Position numbers and translations under genes: made by a program. Of a DNA stretch of 64,000 bases, positions 1-11,097 are shown in pieces. The notes under the pieces were generated by a model. It worked only from the letters and a program-made list of their open reading frames with translations. It did no database searches and had not been told where the DNA came from. Position 1 is the stretch's first letter. Every line of letters starts with the position of its first letter. The stretch comes from Choricystis sp. odSpoLacu1 (lineage: Eukaryota > Chlorophyta > Trebouxiophyceae): the NCBI GenBank assembly GCA_958009055.1, contig OY253661.1:496001-560000 (forward strand), written 5' to 3'.

Positions 1-973
1 GTCGCGGGGCGCCGCGTCGCCCCGCTGCGGCGCGCGGCGCACTCTGTGCGCTGGGCCAAAGCCCCCGCCGAGCTCGCTCTGATGCGCGCCTCCGCCCGGC
101 TGGCGGCGGACGGCATGCGCGCCGCCATGGCGGTCAGTGGAGGGGGCGGACCGGCGGTGACACTGGGGGGAGGCGGGGGAGGGGGGGGGGGGGGGGCGGG
201 TGATCGCGCCGCCGCGGACGGAGGCAGGGCTTGCCGCGGCGTTCGAGTTCACCGTCAAGTGTGGCGGCGCCGACCGGCTGGCCTACCCCCCCGTCGTGGC
301 GGTGGGGAGGGACGCGCTGACGATCCACTACTCCAGGAACGACAAACTGTTGAGTGGGGGGGGTGGGGGGGTGAAGCATGCACACGCCCACTCGAACTCA
401 GGGTCGCTCGTGCTGATGGACGCCGGCTGTGAAGCCTGGGGCTACGCCTCCGACGTGACACGCACGTGGCCGGCGGCTGGAGGTGCCTTTGCGCCCGGCG
501 CGCCATCCGACGTGTACGACGCGGTGGTGGGGGTGCACCGGACTGTGGTGGCGGCAGCGCGCCCGGGCGTCACGTTGAGTGATCTGCACGCCCTCGCTGT
601 GTCCTCCCTCACCGACGCTGTCACCCAGTTGACAGGCGTCCGCCCCTCCGCCTCCACCATGCGCGTCCTGTACCCGCACTCCATCGGCCACTGGCTGGGG
701 CGGGACACGCACGACTGTGGTGGGGTGCCGCCCTCGACGCCGCTCGCTCCCGGCGTGACGATGGCATTGGAACCCGGCCTCTACTTTCCTGTCGACTTCC
801 CCGACCGCCCCTCCCTGGCGGGCATTGGGGTCAGGGTGGAGGACGTGGTGACGGTCACGGAGGGTGGGTGTGACGTTTTAAGCTCAGGCGCGCCGGTGGA
901 GCGGGGAGACGTCGAGCACACGGTGAACGGTGGGCGCGCTGCCGAGCGGGCGGCCGCGGCTGCCGCTGTCTGA
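1..973 (+). CDS. Xaa-Pro aminopeptidase (M24B, aminopeptidase P / XPNPEP3 type), 3' part
   Basis: The gene enters from the left edge, so its start and N-terminal domain are missing. Proposed exons are <1..132, 224..353 and 402..973. The first exon encodes the linker usual before the catalytic pita-bread fold (AKAPAELALMR). The five metal ligands of M24 peptidases are visible: Asp in LMDAGCE, Asp in YASDVTRTWP, His in YPHSIGHWLG, Glu in EPGLYFP and the last Glu in VRVEDVV. IHYSRND matches the substrate-pocket segment. The family removes an N-terminal residue that precedes proline, often in mitochondria or plastids. The first acceptor at 223 is inferred from frame; it drops a few residues normally present there, so that junction is the weakest part. 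A G18-like tract lies inside intron 1. Confidence 0.85.
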
Positions 974-1287
974 ACGGAGCTGTGCTTAGAATTGGGCCTG
1001 TAGAAAGTGACAACGCATAGTGGCGCTTGTTTTGGGTTTTTGGGGAGCACGGAAGATTGATCTTTTTTGCACTCCAACGCGCTCTCTCTCTCTTCTCCCC
1101 TCACACACTCGCTCATTCTCTCTCGACACTCGAGAAGTAGTTTGTTTTCCTCAAAAAAACGCCATTCTCTCTCTCTCTCAACCCAGCAGAAACTCACGCT
1201 CCCACGGGGGAAATTCCTTTTTTCGTCGGGTTGGATCAAACCCGACGCCCGTTTTTTTTTTCTTTTTTTCAACTCCCCTCTCTCCAC
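974..1287. other. Convergent intergenic region between aminopeptidase P and BADC
   Basis: This holds the 3' ends of the two converging genes. It is rich in CT and T runs. An inverted repeat (1224-1232 with 1239-1247) is followed at once by a T-rich stretch at 1252-1269. I see no gene. Confidence 0.6.
1224..1247. repeat. Inverted repeat (9-bp stem, 6-nt loop) followed by a T tract
   Basis: The arms CGTCGGGTT (1224-1232) and AACCCGACG (1239-1247) are perfect complements. A pyrimidine tract of nearly pure T runs to 1269. It lies between two convergent stop codons. The layout resembles the larger hairpins near 39.5 and 55.7 kb. Confidence 0.6.
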
Positions 1288-2561
1288 TCACGCGTGCTTC
1301 GAGTCGCCAATGATGTGCCCCCCAAAGAACGGCGCAAACTCCACCACCGGCTGCCTGAACTCGACGGGGTCGCCGTCCTCGACGAGGAAGTCAAGGAGTT
1401 CGCCCGCTTGCGGCGCTTCGACGGGCGCAAACGTCCCCAGCTGCTCGACAAAGGCCAGCACCTGCCCCTTTTTGATCTCGGCCCCCGCATCCACCACGTT
1501 GCCCTTGCCCACGCGCTTGCCTTTGACATACTTGCCGCGGCGCAGGATGCCGACCTTGGGGGAGCCGACGAGGAGGGTGGTGGCCGCCTCGTCCTCGGAC
1601 TCATCATCCAGCGACGCCGTCGCATCCAGGGACGCGGTGGGCAGGGGGGACGCACCATCCATGGAGGCGGTGGACGCGAACGCGGTGCCGGGGGCGGGGG
1701 TGGGGATGGTGGGGGCGCCAGGGGCGGTCTGGATGCCGCCCGACGCGCGCGCCGCGTCGGGGGCGTCCGGCAGGCCGTCGGTGGAGCGCACCACCCGCAG
1801 CTCGAACGACCCCAGGCGCACCTCCAGTTCAGCGACATCGGTCTCGTCGCACATGACGGACAGGAGTTGCTGGACCTGTGGTTGGGTGTGGGGGGTGGGT
1901 GGGGTGGGGGGGTGGGTGAGAGGGTGGAGTCGAGGAGGCACCGCCCGCCCCTCGCTGCTCGAGCCTTTGTGCGTGTGTGCCTCGCGCCCCCGATCCCTGA
2001 CCCACGCCCCCGTCCCCACGCTCCACCAGCCTGGCGTGTGCAGTGGCGCGTGCCTGGGTGGCGAATGCGACGCAATGGGCACGCAAAACCACACCGCGCC
2101 GCTCACAAAAACGCCGCTCCACCAGCCGCTCGCGCTGCTCCCCCGATTTCCTTCTCTCCCCCAGCGCACCTGCGCGGTGGTCAGCCCCGAGCCGTCGTCC
2201 TCGTCCTCGAACTCTTCGTCGCTGTCGTCAACTGGGTGGGTGGGGCAAAAGGGGGCACGGTCAGAGAGAGAGGCCAGCGGCTGGCGCAACCGCGCGCCCT
2301 CACCACCAAAAAAAAAAACGCTGGCCTCTCACCCCCCGCTCTCCCATTGCCCCTCCTCTCACCATACAGCGCCACCTCCTCCTCGTCCTCGACGGCAACC
2401 GTCTTGGCGGCGGCGGGGGCGTAGCCATTGATGCGGCGCTCGCCCGCGCGGGGGGCGAGCCGCGCCGCGCGAGGCGCGCGCGGGGCGACCGCGGAGGCGG
2501 GGACGCGGGGACGCGCGCAGGCGACGCGTGCGCCGCCGACGACGCGCAGGGCGACGGGCAT
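1288..2561 (-). CDS. BADC: BADC-type biotin/lipoyl attachment domain-containing protein (acetyl-CoA carboxylase regulator)
   Basis: Three exons (2363..2561, 2170..2231, 1288..1875) give 282 residues with every phase agreeing. The N-terminus (MPVALRVVGG, then Arg/Ala-rich) looks like a plastid transit peptide. An acidic linker follows, then a central region and a C-terminal biotinyl-like domain starting SPKVGILRRGKYVKGKR. That segment and the ending (FVEQLGTFAPVEAPQAGELL, DGDPVEFRQPVV) match BADC proteins rather than true BCCP. The biotin-accepting Met-Lys-Met motif is absent; the turn reads Glu-Gln-Leu-Gly. In plants BADC proteins occupy BCCP places in the plastid heteromeric acetyl-CoA carboxylase and restrain fatty-acid synthesis. 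The role here is inferred from that family. The last codons before the stop overlap a GTGAGT-like sequence, so a further 3' exon cannot be fully excluded. Confidence 0.82.
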
Positions 2562-2837
2562 TGGGGGGTGTGGGGAGGTGGAGAGCGGGGGAGGGAGAGG
2601 TTTTCGTTAGACGCACGGGCGGCCGAGAGAAGAGTGGTCGACGTCGGTTTTCGTTTCGCGTTTTTTTTTTCGCTCGAGGGCAACCCCCTCCTTCGTTTTG
2701 GTCTACACAAGGCGGGCGTGCCGCCCACTTCATGCCCTTCCCTCCCCCGGTTGAATGGCTGTGTGATTCTCTCGGTAGGGGAGGGAGGGGGGATGAGGCG
2801 ATCACCAAAAAAAAAACACGCCTTTTTCCTTTCCTCC

Positions 2838-3742
2838 TCAGATCTTGCCCAGCGCGCGCAGGCCCAGGATGACGCCCACCCCGATGCCGTGCCCCAGGGC
2901 GCCCGCGCCAAGCACGTCGGCCGCGGTGAAGCCGGCGGGGTCGCCGGTCTTGAGGCCGGGCTGCTGGGGGACGAGCTGTGGAGGGTTTTTGAAAGAAAAA
3001 AAGGTTAAAAAGGGTTGGGTTTTTTTGTGCGTGTGAGTAGGAAACACAAGGCCACACAACACCCTACCCTCACCACCGCACCTTGAGGCCCGCGGTCGCG
3101 GTCTTGGTGGCCGACGGCGCGAGGCCAAAGCGCGACGCGCCGAGGAACGCGGTCGTGGAGGCGACCATGATCTGAGGGGGAGGGAGGAAGGGGAGGGTTT
3201 TTCCAGGATTTTTTATGTAAGCGTGTGCATGTCATTCACCCAGGTTGGGAGCGGGGAGAGGGGAGGCGAGGAGGCGGGCGCGGGGAGGAGGGCCGAACGA
3301 CGAGCGCGAAAGAGAGAGGGTGAGGTTGAGCGGCGTGCCTCCTTCACTCGCTCTCGCCCCCGCCCCCCGATCTCGCTCGCTTTCCAACCACACACACCAC
3401 TCACCAGGTTCTCGGCCGACCCGAAGAAGCCGGCGCGCGTGACCAGACGGGCGGCGCGGGCGGGGCGGGCAGCCTGTGAGTGAAGGGAGGGAGGGGGTGA
3501 AATTGGTGAGCCAAAAACGCTGGTGGTTGGCGACGTGCGCGCCCAACCGACCCCCCACACACAAAGCCAGCAATGTGGTGGTGTTGCAAAGGCGGAAAGG
3601 GGGGGCGAGCAAGGGCTGGCGGCAGCGTGGCGACACAAAAAAAGGTGGGCTTTGGGGGTGCAGCAAGGAATGGGCCGCCCGGCGCACTCACCCGGACGGG
3701 CGCGGCGCGGATAGCCCGGGCGTTCAGGGAGGCAGTCGCCAT
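2838..3742 (-). CDS. PSAK: Photosystem I reaction centre subunit X / PsaK, plastid precursor
   Basis: Four short exons (3692..3742, 3405..3473, 3082..3171, 2838..2975), all joined in phase 0, encode 115 residues, the usual size of algal PsaK precursors. The leader begins MATASLNARAIRAAPVR. The mature part carries the first transmembrane helix (ENLIMVASTTAFLGASRFGL) and, after a lumen or stroma loop, the second helix in AADVLGAGALGHGIGVGVIL, ending LGLRALGKI. PsaK sits at the edge of photosystem I where antenna attaches. It is divergently transcribed from OST48, with 122 bp between start codons. This is the most intron-dense small gene in the window. Confidence 0.95.
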
Positions 3743-3864
3743 TGTCGAAGTGTGGGGGCGGAGAGGAGGGGAGAGGGCGAGCAGGTCGTTGTCGGGAGAG
3801 GTGTGCTTTCTTTCTCTCTCGAAACCGACACACTTTCCGTCGTTGTTTCGTTTCCTCCCTCGAT

Positions 3865-5499
3865 ATGGCCGCCCTCAAAGCCGCCCTCCTGGCGGCGTCC
3901 CTGGCGACCCTGGCGGCCGCGTCTCCCACCCCTCGCGCCCGCGTGCTGGCCCTGACTGAGGGTGTGGGCACCCTGCACTCCAGATACAGCGGCCTCGCGT
4001 CTGCCCTCGAGTCCTGGGGCTTCGCCGTGGACGAGCGCGCCGTCGACGACCCGACCCTGCGCGTCCGCGTGTGGGATGACTGGCTGTATGACAAGCTGCT
4101 CGTGATTCCGGGGGGCAAAGGTGAGGGGAGGGAGGGAGAGGGCGGCGCAAGTGTGTGAGATCGCGATGTTCATCTTCAATGGAGGAACCACTGCCCCTCC
4201 CGGCTGCGTTTCCCTGCCACCGCCCTGTGCCACCACGGGTGTGCAGTGGTGCCAGACGGATCCTCCCGCGCATCGCGCTGCATTCGGCGGTGCGACGGGG
4301 GGGAGGGGCGAGCCCGCAAAAACAAAAAACGCACGTCGCCTCAACGCGCTTCCCGCTTCACCGACCAAACCCACCCCCACTCCCCACCCACAGACTTTGG
4401 CGGCGCCCTCTCCGCCGCCGCCGTCGTCGCCTTCGTCGAGTCCGGGCGGGACGCCTTCCTGGCGCTGTCTCCGTCGGCGAGTAGTGACATGAGGGCGCTG
4501 GCCGCGGCATTCGGCGCCGACGCTGAGCCCCCGTCCTCCCGCGCGCTCGCGCCCACCGCCTGTGCCAACGGCGACGCCGCCACCCTGTTGGCCCCCGTGA
4601 CAGGCCCCGCCCCCATGGTGAGCGCGGCTGCGGGCGGCGCCGTGGCGTATCGGGGCACTGGTTTCACGATCGCCCCCGCCGCGCGGTCGACCTGGCCGTC
4701 CCTCGTCGCCCCGCCGGCCGCCTCCTCCTCCGCGGCCCCGTCCTCCGGCAAGCCCGCCGCGGCGGGCGCCTCCCTGGCCCTGGTCGTGGGCGCCCAGACG
4801 CGGGCCAACGCGCGCTTCCTAGTGGCGGGCAGCGACGACCTGTTTTCCGACGCGGCGGCTGGTGATGTCGTCCCCTGCGGCGCCACCGCCGCCACGCCCA
4901 CCGCCAACGCCGCCTTCGCCGTCGCGTCCCTGGCCTGGGCGTTCAATGAGGCGGGGTCCCTCGTCGCCTCCCCGCTGCGCCACTCGCTGGCGGATCCTGC
5001 CAGGGCGAAAGCGCACGGCACACCGAGCGCCGCGACGCGGGTCGGTGACGCCCCCTACCGCGTCTCCGACCCCCTCACCGTCGCCGTGGGCGTCGCCGAA
5101 CGCACGCCGGGGGGCGGCCTGCGCCCCTACGCCCCCGTCGACGACGTGCAGGTGGAGTACACGATGATGGACCCCCACGTGCGCACGTTTTTGAATCCGG
5201 TGGTCGCGCCGTCCAACACCACCACCCCGGCCCTCGTCCGCTCCACCCCCGACCCCCGCTACGCCACCCTGGCCGCCACCTTCACCGCGCCCGACGTGTA
5301 CGGCATCTTCAAGCTGGCCGTTCACCACGCCCGCCCCGGGTGGAGCTTTGTGGATGACGAGGCGGTCGCCCCCCTCCGCCCCTTCAACCACGACGAGTAC
5401 GACCGTTTCCTGCCCTCCGCCTTCCCCTACTACACGGCGGCGGCGTCGGTGTCGGTGGCGTTCTTCGTGGCGTGCGCGGTGGCGCTGTACAGCGAGTAG
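3865..5499 (+). CDS. OST48: Dolichyl-diphosphooligosaccharide-protein glycosyltransferase 48 kDa subunit (OST48/WBP1)
   Basis: Two exons (3865..4120, 4394..5499) give 453 residues, the family size. A signal peptide (MAALKAALLAASLATLAAAS) is followed by the lumenal domain: DDWLYDKLLVIPG and DFGGALS match the conserved core, then ARFLVAGSDDLFSD, an EYTMMDPHVRTFL block, DVYGIFKLAV and RFLPSAFPYY. One C-terminal transmembrane helix ends near the stop, which follows a short cytosolic tail (ALYSE). It is a non-catalytic subunit of ER oligosaccharyltransferase and helps N-glycosylate nascent secretory proteins. ALG11 and glucosidase II beta in this window act before and after it in the same pathway. 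The intron opens G-rich and closes C-rich. Confidence 0.93.
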
Positions 5500-5640
5500 G
5501 GTGGGAGGAGGGAGAGGTGTGGGGTTGAAAAGGGGGGGTGACCCAAAAAAAAAAACTCGCCCATTTTTTTTGTTACACAACACACAAAGCCGTGCGTTTT
5601 TGCCTCTTCTTTTTTCATTGTGCTAAACACCACCATTCTC

Positions 5641-8600
5641 TCACGCCGCCGCCGCGGTCGCACCGTCCCCGCCGGCACCAGCCGCGCCTCCACCATCGGC
5701 CGCGGCCGCTGCCGCCAACCGCGCGCGCAGGCTCGTCCGCCGCGCCACATCGCCGCCTGCAGGCCCAGTCAACGCGGCCAGGGCGCCGTCGGGGGCCACG
5801 ACAATGGCCAACGCTTTGGCCCGCGTCAGCGCGGTGTAGAGCAGGCGTCGAGAGGCAGCACGCAGGGAGGGAGGGGACCCATCCAGGAACAACACGACGC
5901 ACGGCGCCTCCCCGCCCTGCGCCTTGTGCACGGTGGCCGCCCACGCGGGCTCAAGGTCGGCCAGGGCGGTGCCGGTGAGCGTGCGGGAGCGGCCGCCGCC
6001 AAACGTGATGGTGGCGGCGCGCGCGGCGGGGGGCGTGTCGGGGGGGGAGACCGCCGCGATGACGCCCACATCCCCATTGAACACGTCCAAGTCGTAGTTG
6101 TTGACGGTCTGCATGACGCGGTCGCCCGGGCGCAGGGGGGGGGGGGGGGGGGGGGCGGGGCGCCGGCGGCCGCCGCGGCCGCCGCTGCAGCCGACGCGGC
6201 GTCGCTGGCCGCGCTCCCACCCCCGCTCCCCGCCTCCGGGTTCAGCAACGGCGTCAGGAACGCGTTGAGGCGCGCGGTCCCTCCCGGCCCACGCCGGGTG
6301 GGGGTCAACACCTGGACGTCGGTGGACGGGTCGTGGCCGAGGGAGGGGAGGAGGGACGTCAAGAGGGTGCGCAGTTCAGCGTACCCCAGGGGCAGCCCCT
6401 CCTCCCCCGCGCGGGCTGCGCACGGCACAATGCGCAGAGTCTCGGTGGACGGGGTCCAGGCGGCGGCACCCGGCGCCAGGGCGGCGGGTGGGACGGGCTC
6501 CAGCGGCAGGGGCGCCCCCGCGCGCGCCGCGTGGGCCGCGCTGATCACCGCGGAGCGAGCCGCCTGGCGAAACACGGTGGTCAGGTGCACGCGGGGCAGG
6601 GAGGGCGCGTTGGCGGCGTCAGCCAGGACGGCGCCAGGGCCGACGGGGGGGAGTTGGTGTGCGTCGCCGACGAGCACGAGGGACGCGTGTGGTGGCAACG
6701 CCGCCGCCAGGGCAGCCGCCAATGGTGCATCCAGCAGCGAGGCTTCATCCACCAGGACGGCGTCGACTGGGAGGGGGGCGTCGGCGCAGCGGCGGAAGAC
6801 GTCTCCCGGTGCGTCGCCATCGCCTGGGCGAGCGTCGCTCCCGCCCTCCCCATCCGACCCACCGCCCCCGCCCCCGCCCCTGCAGTCCAGCAGGCGGTGC
6901 AGCGTGACGGCGGGCGCGCCCGCGCACTCGGCCAGGCGCAGGGCGGCCCGCCCTGTGGGGGCGGCGAGCGCGACGCGCAGCCCGAGGGCGCGCCAGCGCG
7001 CGAGGATGGCCGCCGTCACCGCCGTCTTGCCCGTGCCCGGCCCCCCCGTCACCACCAGGGCGCGGCACGCGGCGGCCGCGGCCACCGCGGCCACCTGGCC
7101 CGGGGACAGGGAGAGGCCGGGAGGGGTGTTGTGGGAGAGCCACGCGCGCGCCGCGTCGGCGCGCGCGCGCGCGCGGCCGCGTCGGGGGCCGCCCGCGCCG
7201 CCAGGGCGGCAGCCAGGGTGGCCTCCGCGGCGTGCAGGTCGGGCGCGTAGACGAGGGCGGTGGGGGGAGGCCAGGAGGTGGAGGGGGGGGGCGGGTGGTG
7301 GCCGCGCCGCGGCGGGTGACGGCGGCGCCGCGCCCCCCGCCCCCCTCCACGGCGGCAGGCGGGCCGGGTTGGCGTCCCACCCAGCCTTCCACCTGCGCGC
7401 GGATGCGGGCCCCACCCCTGGGGCCGCCGTCAGGCCGCGCTCGGCGGCGGGGGAGTCTAGAAGGGGGACCGTGCCGCGGCCAAAGGAAGAAACAAGTTTG
7501 GCTGCGGTCGCCCCCCCCACCCCCGGGATGCGGCGGGCCAGGTACTCTTTCAGGGACGCGGCTTCGATGGGGGTGAGTGGCGTGGTGGCGGCAGCAGAGG
7601 GAGGAGGAGGAGGGGGAGGGTGAGGGGGAGGCGGCAGCGTCGCCGCGCCTCCACCCCCCCACCCCGGCGGCGGCGGCGGCTCCACCACCAGCCGCCCCGC
7701 TGCAACAGCGGCTGCAGCAGCCGCAGCCAGAGGGGGTGCGTCCGCCGGCCACGGCGCTCCAGAGGACGCCATGAGGCGGCGCGCGTCGCGCTCGGCAGCT
7801 GTCCACTCAACGCACGTGTGCCCACCCGCCGCCGCCGCCCTCCGCGCGACCGCAGCCAGGGCCGCCCCACCGCGAGACAGGGAGCCGGCGGGGGCGCCCA
7901 CCGTGCCCGCCAGGGCGTCCACGGCGCGCCAGGTGGCGCCTTCCAGGCCGTCGCACGCCGCGTGTGGATCAGACCGAGCAGCAAGTGCAGCACTCGGCCC
8001 GTGCGCCCGCAACAACGACCGCGCCAGCCGAGGCGGCAGCGCCAGCGTGGCCAACTCGCCCGCCGCGGCGCGCGTGCCCCGGTCTGCGTCCCACGCGGCT
8101 TTGATCGCTTCAGCCTTGGACGCCGAAACGCCTTTCACCCGCCTCAACGCTTTAACCGCCCCCCCACCATCCAGCACGGTCAGTGTGTCGACGCCGAGCG
8201 CGTCCACAATGCGGGTGGCGATGGCGGGGCCGACACCGGGGAGGCGGGCGCCGGCTAGGAGGGCGGCGGCGGCAGCGGCGGAGCGCGGGGGGCGTCACCT
8301 CAACCCGTGTCGCCGCCAGCTGGCGCCCAAACCTCGGGTGCTCCCCCCACTCCCCGTCAAACGTGCCGGACACGCCCTCGCACACGCCAGGGAGGGAGCC
8401 AACGATGGTGACCAGGGAGCCTGGGGTCGGCGCGTCGCGCGGAAGGGGGGGGGGCGCCGGGAGGAGGCCGCTCCGCCCGCACGCGCAGGACGCGGTAGTC
8501 GGAGTCAGGGGCGGTGTAGGTGACGCGGACGACGGTGCCGGTGACGGTGGCGGGGAGGGGGGTGGAGGCGAGAGCGGGTGGCGGCGCAAGGCCAGACGGC

Positions 8601-9136
8601 GGCGGGGGGACGACTGTCGACGCCGGCAGCGGCGGGGGCGGAGGGCGAGGGCCGGAAACCGCGGACGCTGCAAAGGAGGGGGGGGCTGTGGCGGCGGCAG
8701 GGCTGTGGTGTGGAATAGAGAGGGAGGGAGGGAAAGGACGTGGGTCGGGGCGCGCCGAACAAACATCGGCGGGGGAGCGGGCGCCGCGGCCCACACACGG
8801 CTTGCTCGCTCCCCTTTTTTGTAGGCCCCACAGCTGGGCGCACACGTTTCCCCATTGGGCACGTGGCGCAGCGGCCTCGAGGTGTGGGCATGCCGGGCGT
8901 TCCCTTTCAATCGACGTTTCGCCAAATCGGTAAAACAACTGTCGCAGTTCCCCCGCCTCTCTCCCTTGTCTCTCCACTCACCGCCCAGGCACGCTGCTGC
9001 GCGGCGGCACAGCACGCCCTCCCGATGCCCGCCCGGCCAGGCCGCCGGCGGGTGTCGCCATGCCGCGCGTCGACGAATTAATCGCGGGTCGACGCGGCAG
9101 CGCGCACAGCGCGGCGCTCAGCGCGCGCCGGCGCAT
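5641..9136 (-). CDS. RecD2/YrrC-like SF1B DNA helicase, probably organelle-targeted; reading frame broken in sequence runs
   Basis: Exon 1 is 8982..9136 and exon 2 is 5641..8702. The leader starts MRRRALSAALCALPRRP and looks like an organelle presequence. Then come an OB-like N-domain (TVVRVTYTAPDSDYRVLRVR, PGSLVTIVGS), helix-hairpin-helix elements (ARLPGVGPAIATRIV, RRIPGVGGATAAKLVSSFG), a LVYAPDLHAAE segment and the helicase core: Walker A GGPGTGKTA, Walker B VLVDEASLLD, LVLVGDAHQLPPVG, TTVFRQ, TVHKAQGGE and LLYTALTRAK. RecD2 enzymes are bacterial 5'-3' helicases. Five frame breaks lie in runs at 8445-8454, 8287-8292, 7283-7291, a (GC)n at 7159-7175, and a G21 at 6135-6155. Trimming 1, 1, 1, 2 and 2 bases restores an open frame of about 1069 codons. 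A pseudogene is possible but less likely. Confidence 0.75.
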
Positions 9137-9368
9137 GTCATCGTGGAGTGTCTGAGTGGGGAAAGGGGCGCGGAAGCGGTGGACAGCGCGGTTGTTTGGC
9201 TTTGCCCGCCGAAAAGAGAGAGACAGCACACTGGCGAAAGCGAGAGCTCGCTTTTGCTTTTCGAGCAGAGAGCGACGGCACGCAAACACGTCGCTCTTTC
9301 TCTTTGCACACAACAAAACGTCGTTTTCCCTCCCTTCCCCGCGCTCCCCTCGCTCCCCCACGCCCCCA

Positions 9369-10298
9369 ATGCAGCGCCTCACCCGCCCCCAGCCCGCCAG
9401 GGCTCTGGTTCACGCCACCCCCGCCGCCCGCCGCGCCCCCGCCGCCCCCCGCGTGTCGCGCCGCCGCGCGGTCGCGGCGCGCGCTGACGAAGGTGAGAGA
9501 GTGTGTTGGTAGCCACCCCGCCCGCACACGAGTCGCCCGCGCGCCCGCATGTGAAGACGTGGATCAAATCTGTGCACCCACACACTCACACCACCTCCCC
9601 CTCTAGTCACCACCGTCGTCACCTCCGCCACGCCCACCTCCTCCCCCTCCTCCTCCTCCTCCTGGGTGCCCGTCCTCAAGCCGGAAGACCTGCCCAAGGG
9701 CGAACGCCGCGAGGTGCGCGTGGACGGCGCCCCCGTGCTCCTGTTTTGGTACCGCAACCAGATCTACGCGATCGACGCGCGCTCCCCCGCTGAAGGCGCG
9801 TACTCCGAAGGCTTTGCCGACGCCAAGCTGACGCAGGATGGGTGCATCGAGTGCCCCACCACGAAAACGCTGTTCTCGTTGGCCACGGGCACGATTGTGG
9901 ACTGGTACCCCACCAACCCTATTCTGCGCGCGCTCACGCCCAAGGACACGTGCCGCCCCCTCGGCGTCTACCCCGTGAGGCTGACCCAGGACGCCATCTC
10001 GGTGGACGCGGGCGTGCGGCCCAGCGGGGCATCTGCTGGTGGCGCGGGGCGGGGGGGGGCGGACTCGTCAATCGACCGCAACAACGTGTACGCTGTCCAA
10101 CCCCGCACCTACGCCGAGGAGGGGGGCGGCACCCTGTCCGACACCGCGGGCTCCGTGGTGACCATCGCCGCCTTCCTGGCCACCGGGGCGGCGGGGACGG
10201 CGGTGGCGCTCTACAAGGAGTCGACCATTGGTCTCGTCGTGTTTTGGGTGGCGCTGGTCGCGGGCGCGGTCGCCTACTCGCGCCAACAGTCTGACTGA
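9369..10298 (+). CDS. PSB33: Rieske-fold thylakoid protein PSB33 (LIL8)-like
   Basis: Exons 9369..9492 and 9607..10298 encode 271 residues. The leader (MQRLTRPQPARALVHATPAA) is Arg/Ala-rich and plastid-like. The central domain reads VPVLKPEDLPKGERREV, FWYRNQIYAIDARSPAEGAY, LTQDGCIECPTTKTLFSL and GTIVDWYPTNPILRALTP, which matches the plant PSB33 family closely. The Cys-X-His and Cys-X2-His ligands of true Rieske proteins are missing, as known for this family, so no 2Fe-2S cluster is expected. Two hydrophobic helices lie near the C-terminus (SVVTIAAFLATGAAG, IGLVVFWVALVAGAV). In plants PSB33 supports photosystem II and state balance in thylakoids. The promoter is shared with the RecD2-like gene: 232 bp, divergent. 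Confidence 0.88.
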
Positions 10299-11097
10299 GA
10301 GAGAATGGTGTGGTGTGAATGTGGATGATTCTTTTTTGATGGGAGAGAGAGAGTGCAGAAAATATGAGTGTGTGATTTGACCGCCGCGAGAGAGACAAAA
10401 GAAAACCTGTGTGAAAACCCCAAAAACCCTAAACCATTATTTTTTCTTATGCGAGAGCGGTGCCCAGAAGAAAAAACGCGTAACAAGCGGAAACGTGGGG
10501 TGTGTGGGGGGGGAGGAGGGAGGCGGACAAGGAGGAAAGAAGACGGGCCGGCGCAGACCGGCTCGGTTTTTTGTCCTCCCCGCGCCCGATGAAAAAACAA
10601 AACGAAACAAAAAGCACACCGAAAAAACAGGCCGACGCCCAGTGGCCTGAAGAGGCCAGCAGTGTGGCGTGTGGGTTTAATGAAAAAGGCAGCAGCAGTG
10701 TTGTGTGTGGAAACTTGTGGTGTGGACGAAACGCGCGCCCGTTTCGGCACACCACCCCGCGCGCCAGATAAACGAAGTGGCCTCAGACGGAGAGCAAAGA
10801 AACAGCTCACCGTCGGGGGACACCGTCTCTGGCAAGGGGGGGGGGGGGGGGACGCGGGGAGGGGCGCGGGTGTGGGGGTGGGATGAAGTGTTATGGGTGG
10901 AAAGACTGCTGAGACAGGGGAAAGGGGCACGCAAAGAAAAAGGGGCACACGCTCTGGGACGCTTGCAAGAAAAAAATGAGTGAGGAACAGTGTCTTTAGG
11001 GTCAGTAGGGGGGGGGGGGGGGGGCATCGCGTTGTTTCGAAAAGAGTGTGGACGGTGTTTGGGGGGAAAAAATAACAAAGACGGCGCCTCATTTTTT
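10299..11097. other. Long convergent intergenic region between PSB33 and CID genes
   Basis: Nearly 800 bp with no supported gene, much longer than the other tail-to-tail gaps. It contains A-rich stretches, G17-18 tracts near 10839-10850 and 11009-11026, and a small hairpin (TGGCCT...AGGCCA near 10642-10657). On the minus strand a short open segment near 10680-10830 looks protein-like but has no start, splice signals or recognised family. Confidence 0.5.

Noticed and set aside
1067..2431. Long open frames antisense to BADC and similar long frames throughout
   Set aside because: Very high GC makes stop codons rare in all frames; these shadows lack conserved motifs and splice logic.
6135..6155. 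Programmed ribosomal frameshifting at the G/C runs
   Set aside because: Eighteen events across seven unrelated genes, most with the same one-base surplus, fit consensus error far better than recoding.
8858..8935. tRNA-like A box (TGGCGCAGCGG) with a nearby TTCAATCG
   Set aside because: The 7-bp acceptor stem and D-stem pairing cannot be formed and no good B box is present; it lies in the RecD2 gene intron.
10680..10830. Minus-strand protein-like segment (SPDGELFLCSPSEATSF)
   Set aside because: Sits in a 3' flank without start, splice signals or homology that I recognise.
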